DNA of 18,050 bases from Suttonella ornithocola (GTDB lineage: Bacteria > Pseudomonadota > Gammaproteobacteria > Cardiobacteriales > Cardiobacteriaceae). Below, piece by piece: positions 8,305 through 15,440 of this stretch. Position 1 is the stretch's first letter, and every line of letters starts with the position of its first letter. The notes below the pieces were generated by a model, which was not told where the DNA came from, ran no database searches, and saw nothing but the letters and a program-made list of their open reading frames with translations. Location of the stretch: NCBI RefSeq assembly GCF_001889065.1, contig NZ_LWHB01000039.1, positions 2-18,051 on the forward strand. Reading direction: 5' to 3'. Made by a program: the position numbers and the translations under genes.

Positions 8305-9155
8305 GATGAAGACTTAGGTTGATTTGCATGAATATGACGCTTAACTGCCTCAATACCTTCTGTTTGAGCAGTTTTTTCGTCATTCGCTTTTAATCCAGCT
8401 TTTTCTGCAGCTTTTAGCACAGAGGTTTTTTCCGACGCACCAGTTTTATCTTTTTCTGTTAAATCCGTTGGCTGATTTCCAGCTTTCTGCGGATTACCTT
8501 CTTTTTTACTAGGAAGAACTTGTTGTGCTTCCGGTTGAATTGTCTTCGGTGCTTCTGGTTTTACTTCGGTTTTAGCAGTAGGCGCGGTGCCTGCTTTTGC
8601 AGTATCTAACGATGATTCAGATTTCACGTCAGCTTTTGGTGCCGTTGAAGGCTTTGTAGCTTCTGCCGGACGAGGCGTAACTGGTGCTGCTGAAGTTGCT
8701 TTTTCCGTATTTTCTGATGAAGCAGCGAGTGGTTTTCCAGTTAAAGGCTTTTGATTAGCAGACGTGTTTGCTGAAGTAACGGGAGCTGTTTTAGCTTCAT
8801 TTTTCTCAGTTTCTGTTGGGCTGAGATAAGCTAACGTAACCGCTTTACCTTGACGTTTTTCCCGAGCAAGTTTTAATGCTTGCTCATCCATCAATTTTTC
8901 AGCACCTTGTGATAAATGGGTAAAGACATCTTGATAACTTTTAGTCAAATGATCAACGGCATCAGCGGTTTTGGTAAAGTGTTTGCTAACTTCTGCTTTA
9001 TACGCTTCAAATTCTTTTTTTAAATCATTATAAGGTTTTTGTAGAGGATTTTCTTCCGCTCCCTTTCCAGAACGACCAATCAACCAAAAAATGATTGCGC
9101 CAATAATAAAGCCAACAACGGCTGCAATAATCACATATTGATTTTGAGCTTGCAT
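8301..9155 (-). CDS. zapG: YhcB/ZapG-family (DUF1043) inner-membrane protein with extended tail
   Basis: N-terminal transmembrane helix at about residues 7-26 (YVIIAAVVGFIIGAIIFWLI), then a predicted coiled coil with the family signature YNDLKKEFEAYKAEVSKHFTKTADAVDHLTKSYQDVFTHLSQGAEKL (about 42-88). E. coli YhcB/ZapG is about 132 residues and takes part in cell division and envelope growth. This protein has 284 residues because of a ~170-residue tail rich in Ala, Lys, Thr, Pro and Glu, probably disordered. The ATG has GGAG 7 bases upstream. It overlaps the META lipoprotein gene by 4 bases. Family assignment is firm for the N-terminal half; the symbol is by homology only. Confidence 0.85.
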   Translation of the reverse strand: MQAQNQYVIIAAVVGFIIGAIIFWLIGRSGKGAEENPLQKPYNDLKKEFEAYKAEVSKHFTKTADAVDHLTKSYQDVFTHLSQGAEKLMDEQALKLAREKRQGKAVTLAYLSPTETEKNEAKTAPVTSANTSANQKPLTGKPLAASSENTEKATSAAPVTPRPAEATKPSTAPKADVKSESSLDTAKAGTAPTAKTEVKPEAPKTIQPEAQQVLPSKKEGNPQKAGNQPTDLTEKDKTGASEKTSVLKAAEKAGLKANDEKTAQTEGIEAVKRHIHANQPKSSS

Positions 9156-9554
9156 CGATTTTCTCCAGTTTTGAATCTTGTTTAGTATATCTCGAAATCT
9201 ATCTAAAAAAAACTAAACTATCAATTATTTACTCTTACTTCACTTCATATCAAATTAAATATTATCAAATTTATTAGATACATAATATTTATTGAATAAA
9301 TAAAATTTATTTCATAAAAGTTATTTATTCAAAATAATCTATATTTTTTATTTAATATCTTAATTAAGATAGTTAATATTACTCAAATGTTGTTTTTTAA
9401 TCAAATTAGTTTAAAGTTTTTTATTTATTGAAAATAAAAAATAGAAAAAGCATTTTTTATAAAAATAAAATCACTATTGAAAATAAAAATACATTATTAA
9501 AAAAGATGCTATATGATGTAAATAAATATACTTTCATTTTAGAGGAGTTAATTT
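9156..9554. other. Very AT-rich intergenic region with a 15 bp direct repeat
   Basis: About 400 bp separating divergent genes (zapG on minus, solute-binding protein on plus), mostly A/T tracts and without a credible coding sequence. The 15-mer TATTGAAAATAAAAA occurs twice, at 9426-9440 and 9475-9489, 49 bp apart, upstream of the solute-binding gene. Such A/T tracts could be curved DNA or a silencer (H-NS-like) target; that is inference. I see no convincing sigma-70 promoter with standard spacing. Confidence 0.5.
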
Positions 9555-10361
9555 ATGAAATATATAAACTATCCATTTTTGATTACATTTATTAAAAGAA
9601 TTACGATTTGTTTTTGCTTTGTGTTTTATACACAAAGTTATTCACAAAACGTAAAACCTGTGTATAACATCATTACAGATATGACAAACTCACCTTATGA
9701 GTTTGATGACGGAACTGGTAATATCATTGGTTTTGATGTTGATCTTATGCAAGCCATTGCCGATAGAGAAGGATTTGACTTCAAAATTAAGCATCGCTCT
9801 TGGAAAAATATCTTTGAACTACTAAATAATACCGATGCAGATATTATTATGGCGGCAATTACAATTACGCCTCAACGAGCAAAATTAGTTGACTTTACTG
9901 TTCCTTATATTCATCCTACTCGAACAGCCGTCATGATTGATTCTAGAGCGAAAGCATTGGGCGTAACAGATTTTGACTCTCTAAGAAATGTCACTATTTC
10001 CATGAAAGATAAAACGACCAATCTGAGTTCCTTACAAGAAATGTTTGGGGACAGTGATAAATTTCGTCCAGTCATCAGCCAATATTTTGCTTTTCAAAAA
10101 ATGATGGCTGGTGGCGCTGATGTAGGATTTGGAGATACCTTAGTGATGCAGCACTATATGCAACGTTTTCCTGAAATAAAATTCTTCACACTGGTACAAC
10201 CTCTAGAAGAAAGAGTTCGAGCAGGCTTTGCTGTTAAAAAAGGAAATAAAGCATTAAAAGAAAAATTAGATAGAGGCATTAAATCAATTAAGGCAGATGG
10301 GACTTTTACTAAGATTGCAACTAAATGGTTTGGAGAATCTGTCGCTAAAAATTTAGATTAG
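9555..10361 (+). CDS. Second orphan family-3 solute-binding protein
   Basis: Periplasmic amino-acid-type binding protein, 268 residues. A hydrophobic signal region (about residues 8-26, KRITICFCFVFYTQSYS) is followed by the mature domain starting near Q31. Family hallmarks: GFDVDLMQAIADREGFDF, the ITPQRAKLVDFTVPY segment with the ligand-pocket arginine, LRNVTISMKDKTTNLSSL, and C-terminal IKADGTFTKIATKWFG. GAGGAG precedes the ATG by about 7 bases. It is a distant paralogue of the protein at 3136-3879; both share the layout and the terminal KADGTxxKIxxKWF. No ABC permease or ATPase lies beside it. The very AT-rich flanks and the element remnants downstream suggest acquisition. Ligand unknown. 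Confidence 0.88.
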   Translation: MKYINYPFLITFIKRITICFCFVFYTQSYSQNVKPVYNIITDMTNSPYEFDDGTGNIIGFDVDLMQAIADREGFDFKIKHRSWKNIFELLNNTDADIIMAAITITPQRAKLVDFTVPYIHPTRTAVMIDSRAKALGVTDFDSLRNVTISMKDKTTNLSSLQEMFGDSDKFRPVISQYFAFQKMMAGGADVGFGDTLVMQHYMQRFPEIKFFTLVQPLEERVRAGFAVKKGNKALKEKLDRGIKSIKADGTFTKIATKWFGESVAKNLD

Positions 10362-10391
10362 CCTACTTTTTAATAATACAAAAACACCTAT

Positions 10392-10522
10392 TGAAACTTT
10401 TGAAAAATTCCGTTTTATACTAATTTTTGCTACTAGTAGAAAAATTAACTATGATTTTAATATGTTTTCAAAATTTAAAAAATTGAAATTTTTCTATTTT
10501 ATGTTTTTTTGCAAAGGTCCGG
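10392..10522 (+). repeat. Family-2 miniature element, copy A (decayed)
   Basis: About 130 bp aligning over its full length and in the same orientation with 16122-16254. Shared internal blocks include AAATTCCGTTTTATA, TAATTTTT, CTA..AGAAAAA, ATGATTTTAATAT and AAATTTAAAAAATTGAAA. The left terminus is degenerate (TGAAACTTTTGAAAAA against TGAGACCTTTGCAAAA) and the right end reads GCAAAGGTCC. No coding content. It lies downstream of the TerY-P operon. Confidence 0.75.
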
Positions 10523-10550
10523 TATGTTAAGGTCTTTTGCAAGATACAAG

Positions 10551-10673
10551 CTATATAGTCAAAGGCTAATAAAAGAGTCACAGAAATGAGATCGCTATTC
10601 CAGTAATAATACATGTGCTTACTTTATTCATCTATCTTAATACTGTAACTATTCTAGTAGCCTTTCACTATAG
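10551..10673. repeat. Miniature inverted-repeat element (third type)
   Basis: Left end CTATATAGTCAAAGGCTAATA (10551-10571, read in two parts: CTATATAGTC then AAAGGCTAATA) matches the complement of 10655-10673 (CTATAGTGAAAGGCTACTA) with one 2 bp gap and two mismatches. The ~85 bp interior has no open frame of note. Likely a small insertion-element derivative; single copy here, so weaker than families 1 and 2. Confidence 0.5.
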
Positions 10674-10797
10674 ACAGTTATTTTGCAGTGTTAATCACAG
10701 AGTTTCGTTTTGTTGAGATTGACTAAGATTTAGTGCGTAAAATTCAGTAATACTACTTTTTTCAAAATTGATGATTTGAGCGGTTAGTTTTTGGAGG

Positions 10798-11283
10798 TTA
10801 CGCTGTTGATGAGCAAGTTTGCCATTCTTGTAATTGTTGGGTGATGTGTTTTGACCAACCTTTTAGGTGATTGGTGTGGATGACGATTTCTGCTTTTCCA
10901 ATGCGGTTTGCGCTTTCAGGGGTGAGTTTGATGTGGATTCTGTTGTTGCTTCGTCCCGAGTAGTGTAATTGAATTTCGGTAATTTCGTTGCGTTGTAGGC
11001 GGTAGTGGTGATTTTGGCGGGCGCTGACTTGGATGATGAGGGTGTTATCTCGCGCGATGATGCCGTATTCACCGCGTCTTATCCAGTGAGAGAGTAAGAT
11101 AGCGCCATCTAGTAAAGCGGTTATGGCAATCAATATGATGACGCCCCATTTTAACCATGCGGTTTCGGGCGCAAATTCAAGGCTTGGCAAGCCAATCGCG
11201 GTATAGAGGGCTAATCCTAGCCAAGCGGAAGCGCGTCCTAAGGGTTTAGCGAGGCTGAGCGGGATACGGATGTTATTGGTCAT
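10798..11283 (-). CDS. Two-helix membrane protein at the end of the TerY-P operon
   Basis: Unrecognised 161-residue protein. Two hydrophobic helices are seen at about residues 18-34 (ASAWLGLALYTAIGLPS) and 45-66 (KWGVIILIAITALLDGAILLSH), followed by a soluble C-terminal half with alternating hydrophobic residues (YGIIARDNTLIIQV, ITEIQLHYSG, RIHIKLTP, AEIVIHTN). That pattern suggests a beta-rich PH-like domain, which is inference. I chose the ATG at 11283; an in-frame TTG at 11319 overlaps the kinase end but has no ribosome site. The GGGAGG upstream lies inside the kinase 3' end and can pair with CTCCC beside the ATG. As the last gene of the operon it may anchor the kinase/phosphatase system at the membrane. 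Confidence 0.7.
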   Translation of the reverse strand: MTNNIRIPLSLAKPLGRASAWLGLALYTAIGLPSLEFAPETAWLKWGVIILIAITALLDGAILLSHWIRRGEYGIIARDNTLIIQVSARQNHHYRLQRNEITEIQLHYSGRSNNRIHIKLTPESANRIGKAEIVIHTNHLKGWSKHITQQLQEWQTCSSTA

Positions 11284-11303
11284 GGGAGAATGTTTAACCT
11301 CCC
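11284..11303 (-). promoter_or_regulatory. Ribosome-site hairpin at the kinase/membrane-protein junction
   Basis: On the minus strand GGGAG (11303-11299) and CTCCC (11288-11284) can form a 5 bp GC-rich stem around a 10-nt loop that contains the kinase stop codon. The stem would hide the only Shine-Dalgarno-like sequence and sit directly against the next ATG (11283). Ribosomes finishing the kinase would melt it, so translation of the membrane protein may depend on translation of the kinase. Structure judged by eye. Confidence 0.4.
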
Positions 11304-12790
11304 GACATTTGTACGGCAATCAGTCGTCCGCCGGTTTCTTTGGATAGTAGTAGTTGCACGCCATCTGTAAGCGCAACGTGTCCGCCAATGGGAATGGCTT
11401 TTTTCTCTTGAACATCCATTAAGTCGGGCATTGCTTCGTTAACCAGTAACCATTCACCGTTATGCAAAAGAAAATAGCCTACTCGACAGCTGTCGGCGGT
11501 ACTGATTTTTTCGTTGGGATAGTAGTTGTTGCTGATATGCCATTTAAAGAGAGATTGTCCACTATAAACCATTAGACGGTGGTTATCAGGACGATATTTT
11601 CCATCATGATGTAGGGAATAGAGGTTTAGCACAGGGAGTTTTCCTTGATAAGGCGTACCGCAAAATGGGCAAACGGGATGCTGTTTGTTGTCAAAGACGT
11701 ACCATTTTTGCTCACAATCAGGGTTAGCGCAGGGTTGAAGTAAGTCCACAGTTTTAATGAGCGCTTGTTCCCATTCATCTGCGCTGGGACGTTTATGTGG
11801 TTGATGTAAACCATCAATAAAGGCGCGTTCAAATAAGACGCTGAGATAGGGACCAGTAATGGTATAGGGGAGCTTCTGCGTATCTGCCCAAGGTAATTCA
11901 GAAGCGCGCACTTTATCAAGATTGATGCGATTACTGTTATCAGTCGGATGCTCAACGAAGAGCGCTTTTTCGCCCATGTTGAGGGTTTCGTCTTTTTGTG
12001 CGTCGCTATCTAATACACGATCGCCTCTCAGCGGATGACGATAAAGTAGATACATATAAATTAATACCGCTAAGGCGTGCAAATCAGTCGTGCGTGACGG
12101 TAAAACGCGATTAGGGTCATCCATTGGTAAATGCGTGGTGGCAACAACTTCAGGAGCAATAAAGTCGGGAGTACCCACAACGGTTGGCGGATGTTTCCCA
12201 GGGACAACTAAACCATCAATATCAATCAGGCAAGCATCACCTGTTTCAGGGTCAATCAAGCAATTTTTGTAACCTAAGTCTGAATGGCTAAGTCCTGCCA
12301 TGTGCATTCGACGGACAGCACGCGCGAGAAGCAAACAGATTTTTAGGAATTTCATCCAATCGCCTAATTCGCGTGGGTCGAGGTATTTATTGCGGTTGTT
12401 GGCAGAGGCGAACCATTTACCGTCCTTTTCTTTGCCTTTGATGCCAAGCATGTCGCTGTTACGGCTACCGTAACGAAAGAAAAAGTTTTCTCGATAAAAG
12501 GGGACGACCACGCCTAAGCGGTTTTGGTATTGCACCACAGCGATTGGCCAACAATATAGTTTTTTCAGATAGTCTCCGCCTTCTTGTCCGAAGATGCGTT
12601 CGCGGTAGCTACCAGTAATCATTTCTAAACGAGAACACGTTTCAGGGTCGGCATCTTCGCGTAAAAAGGCTACCGCATAGTCTTTTTGGGGCGAAAAATA
12701 GACGTCTTTCATTCCGCCTTGCGCTTTGACTTCATCGATAAATTCAATAGGTGTGCCATCTGTAGCATTGAGTTTAATCAGATTAGTCAT
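11294..12790 (-). CDS. Ser/Thr protein kinase with zinc ribbon (TerY-P triad kinase)
   Basis: Eukaryotic-like protein kinase of 498 residues. The catalytic loop HSDLGYKN (169-176) provides D171 and N176; the metal-binding segment is IDIDG (189-193, DID in place of DFG); the activation segment ends GTPDFIAPE (206-214). The glycine-rich loop is reduced to AQGGMKDVYF (23-32) and the usual VAIK lysine is not seen (YAVAFLR, 38-44). After the kinase domain comes a CPDC-type zinc ribbon (C354, C359, C374, C377), then a ~110-residue beta-rich tail that may be FHA-like. It overlaps the PP2C gene by 8 bases. Kinase plus PP2C plus TerY-like vWA is the TerY-P triad; the phosphatase next door presumably opposes it. 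Substrates are unknown, though the vWA proteins are obvious candidates. Confidence 0.88.
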   Translation of the reverse strand: MTNLIKLNATDGTPIEFIDEVKAQGGMKDVYFSPQKDYAVAFLREDADPETCSRLEMITGSYRERIFGQEGGDYLKKLYCWPIAVVQYQNRLGVVVPFYRENFFFRYGSRNSDMLGIKGKEKDGKWFASANNRNKYLDPRELGDWMKFLKICLLLARAVRRMHMAGLSHSDLGYKNCLIDPETGDACLIDIDGLVVPGKHPPTVVGTPDFIAPEVVATTHLPMDDPNRVLPSRTTDLHALAVLIYMYLLYRHPLRGDRVLDSDAQKDETLNMGEKALFVEHPTDNSNRINLDKVRASELPWADTQKLPYTITGPYLSVLFERAFIDGLHQPHKRPSADEWEQALIKTVDLLQPCANPDCEQKWYVFDNKQHPVCPFCGTPYQGKLPVLNLYSLHHDGKYRPDNHRLMVYSGQSLFKWHISNNYYPNEKISTADSCRVGYFLLHNGEWLLVNEAMPDLMDVQEKKAIPIGGHVALTDGVQLLLSKETGGRLIAVQMSGG

Positions 12791-14342
12791 CAGTGCATTC
12801 CTTATGATGGATTTCTAATACGCATAAGCTACGGTCATCATGATTTCCTTGCGACCAAAAACCTAGCCAGTCATAGAGTGCTTTTTCATCGGCTAGATGA
12901 GGCAGAATTTCATTGGCTAAGGCTCGCCACTGTTCAGGCTGATTTAATTGGCTTTCGCTAGCAAATTTGGCATCAGTAATGCCATCAGTGAGTGCCCAAA
13001 CGCTTTGCAAGTTAGTATAGCGTGCACAACGAATACGTTTTTTAAATGCCGCTTCGCTGACTTCTTCCACCGTTAAAAAGCGGGTCTGCCCAGAAAATTC
13101 TCCGCCATCAGGTTCACCGAGTAGGGTAAAGGTATTATCGTGAGCAACGGCTAATCCGCCATCACCTACCCAATAGCTCGTTAAAATATAGCTGCCGTCG
13201 GCAAGTGGTAATGCCCAGAAACATAAGCAAGTGCTGTATAAATCACGAAAAGTGATTGGGATGGATTCGCCATTTAATTGACAATGCGCTTGTAAATCAT
13301 TAAGCGCGTAATAAACGCTATGCGCAAGACAGGTTGATAAAGCAGTTCTGAGGTTTGTTTCTATCTTGTTTTCTTCAATAGGGGCGAGAAGTTCTGCGAA
13401 ATTTTCTTTTTGTTGGAGAGCGTGAAAGTTTTTTTGTAAATGTCTGGGAACACTCTCGCAAAGCACTTGTGAGGCTAATCGAGAATATCGTGAACTGCCC
13501 GCGCCATCCGCCACCATGCCAAAGTAACCAAGTGTATTAGGCGACGATAAAATTGCTATGTCGTCTTCACAAAAACTGCCTTTATGCGCATGCGAACGCC
13601 CGCGAATACGTGCAGCAGTGAGCGTGGCTTGTGGGGTGCTTTGGCGAAGATACGCCCGATGCGATTTACGGAATAACGGTGTTTCTGGCTCGATTTCTTG
13701 CCATAGCGTGCGAGGGTCGGGATTAATTAAGAGCTGTAAGGTAATTTGTATGCGCTCTTTTCCGCGCTTCCCAATAAGAGAAAGTTGATATTCGCCCGCT
13801 TTCTGCGGAGTCCCTTTTAAAATATTCTCTTCAAGCGTTAATTCTACGTCTGTATCTTCGCTGAGTTGTAGCGCAGTTAAATCATGAATTTTACTCGCTG
13901 GTAGCGTTTCACAATAAGGTTGATTCTGCTTGGCATTGGGAAGACGAATGGTGCCACCATCAATGATTTTATCAAGGTCAGCTGTGGTAGAAGCGGGGAA
14001 TACATCTACTTCTGCTGGAGATACTTTATTTGGGGGCGTGGAAACTTGATCCGTTGAGGACGTTTCATTGTTTAGTGCATCCAACGGTTGCTTATGATTA
14101 GAGGATTGTTCATTATCTAAAGACGTTGCTAGCCCATCGCTGTGTTCTTCCATTGGAAGCGATTTATTTTCACTGTCGCTTTCAGATAAATTTGCATTCT
14201 CTCGTTCATCACTGCATCTTTCTATTGAAGTATCAGAAGTGGGACTTTTTTCATCCACTGGAAGCAATTTATTCTCATCTGATAGAGAAGCGTCATCGGG
14301 GATAGCTGAGGCTTCATTTGGTGGATGTTTGGGGTCTGTCAT
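12783..14342 (-). CDS. PP2C-type protein phosphatase with disordered and Ig-like N-terminal region
   Basis: Metal-dependent Ser/Thr phosphatase, 519 residues. Residues 1-125 are low-complexity, rich in S, D, E and N. About 130-210 contain ENILKGTPQKAGEYQLSLIG, resembling bacterial putative-Ig domains. The PP2C domain runs from about 245: HAHKGSFCEDD (252-262), MVADGAGSS (276-284), YWVGDGG (390-396), LTDGITDAKF (451-460) and GNHDDRS (499-505), so the metal-binding aspartates are in place. I chose the ATG at 14342, with GAGGAG about 8 bases before it, over an in-frame start 51 bases upstream that overlaps the previous gene. It ends overlapping the kinase start (ATGACTAA). It belongs to the TerY-P triad with the kinase and vWA genes. 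Confidence 0.88.
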   Translation of the reverse strand: MTDPKHPPNEASAIPDDASLSDENKLLPVDEKSPTSDTSIERCSDERENANLSESDSENKSLPMEEHSDGLATSLDNEQSSNHKQPLDALNNETSSTDQVSTPPNKVSPAEVDVFPASTTADLDKIIDGGTIRLPNAKQNQPYCETLPASKIHDLTALQLSEDTDVELTLEENILKGTPQKAGEYQLSLIGKRGKERIQITLQLLINPDPRTLWQEIEPETPLFRKSHRAYLRQSTPQATLTAARIRGRSHAHKGSFCEDDIAILSSPNTLGYFGMVADGAGSSRYSRLASQVLCESVPRHLQKNFHALQQKENFAELLAPIEENKIETNLRTALSTCLAHSVYYALNDLQAHCQLNGESIPITFRDLYSTCLCFWALPLADGSYILTSYWVGDGGLAVAHDNTFTLLGEPDGGEFSGQTRFLTVEEVSEAAFKKRIRCARYTNLQSVWALTDGITDAKFASESQLNQPEQWRALANEILPHLADEKALYDWLGFWSQGNHDDRSLCVLEIHHKECTDD

Positions 14343-14367
14343 GAAAAATCTCCTCTTTGCTAGAAAA

Positions 14368-15432
14368 TTAACCGCGCGAACGGCTAATTTCAAAACTCAC
14401 TTCTTCGCCATTACTATAAACAAATTCTTGTTCGCTACCACAATGTGGGCAAGACACTTTCCCCGCACCAGCAATGCACATCAGCTGTGAACAATCACTG
14501 CACAGCGCTAAAGTATAGCGATTGCGACAATGCGGACAAGAACCACCGCCTAATAGCGCATTGACATTGATGCTATTGAGATTGATACGGGTATCTGACC
14601 ATTCATAATAGCTTTCATCTAGCGCTGCACTATGACAATAGTCATAAACTACCTCTGGGAATTGATGCTGTGCGCGTACTTCTGGCGGTAATTCCACACG
14701 CTCATATTTTAAAAGATATGGCTTACCCGTCGTGCTGCATTGCCCGTTTAATAATACAAAATGATTATCTACGGCATCTGCATCCACTTGTTCACGGATA
14801 ATTTTCATCACATCAAAGCTTTCTGCTTTTTCTAAGCTGACTTTGTCGAGCGAAACGCCTGTGCCAACGCTTCGGCTTTGCGCAGAAACAGATTGACTAA
14901 TCCAATCAACAAATTGACGAAAATCTTGTTCACTGGTGTTTTCTAGGCGCAAAATTTCATCGGTGAGCGGACGAAACAGACTTAAATCTGCATGTTTACC
15001 AATACCAATCGCAATAAATTTGACGCCTTTTTGTATGCTTTGAAAGCGGTTAATGGCTTCTTGTGTGCTATCAGTCGCAGCGCCATCAGTTAAGAAATAG
15101 ACTATCGGCTGATAATCGCCTTTTTACGTTGGACTGTTGGGAATGACTTGTGCGTCGATTTCTTTGGAAAGATGATCTAATGCAGCGCCAATAGCTGTGC
15201 CTGCACCAAGAGGTAATTTAGGTGGGAAAAAAGCGAATAACTCAGTAAGCGGAATGAGTGTTTTCACTTTGCCGGCAAAAGCAATCACGCTGATATAAAT
15301 CGTTTCTAACGCATACGGGTCGGTACGCAAAGAACGAATTAAGCGGTTCATGCCTTCTTGTAAGGCTTCAAGTGGCATCCCAACCATACTCTCAGACACA
15401 TCTAACACAAAGAAAATCGGTAAACGACGCAT
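14368..15432 (-). pseudogene. TerY-like vWA protein with TerY_C zinc domain, interrupted by an in-frame TAA
   Basis: One continuous frame of 354 sense and stop positions encodes a vWA domain followed by a TerY_C-type metal-binding tail, broken by a TAA at 15126-15124 (codon 103). Before the stop are the MIDAS residues DVSES (11-15) and T79; after it the frame resumes KGDYQPIVYFLTDG, giving the third MIDAS aspartate (116). Further on come cysteine pairs CPHC, CSDC and CPHC near the C-terminus. The paralogue at 15441-16082 reads TPEAKGDWAPMLIVLTDG at the same point, so exactly one sense codon has become a stop. Upstream AGGAGG gives a strong start at 15432. The 102-residue product would lack the MIDAS third motif and zinc domain; a downstream TTG at 14952 could at most restart the tail. 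Nonsense mutation, sequencing error or readthrough remain possible. Confidence 0.85.
15124..15126 (-). other. In-frame TAA stop within the second TerY gene
   Basis: On the minus strand the codons read CCA ACG TAA AAA GGC GAT. The frame upstream (from 15432) and downstream (to 14368) is the same, so this is a substitution-type nonsense codon and not a frameshift. CAA, GAA or AAA would each be one change away from TAA. Confidence 0.9.
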
Positions 15433-15440
15433 ATCTCCTC

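Noticed and set aside
10740..10797. Terminator after the membrane-protein gene
   Set aside because: A short TCAAAT/ATTTTGA pairing exists, but on the minus strand it is followed by A and not U residues.
15118..15130. Programmed -1 slippage site at the TAA
   Set aside because: The A-run is five bases (TAAAAAGG), it follows the stop, and no frame change is required to continue.
14368..15432. Frameshift as the cause of the split TerY gene
   Set aside because: Both halves lie in the same reading frame (start points differ by 480 bases) and the junction translates without a gap, so only a nonsense codon is needed.
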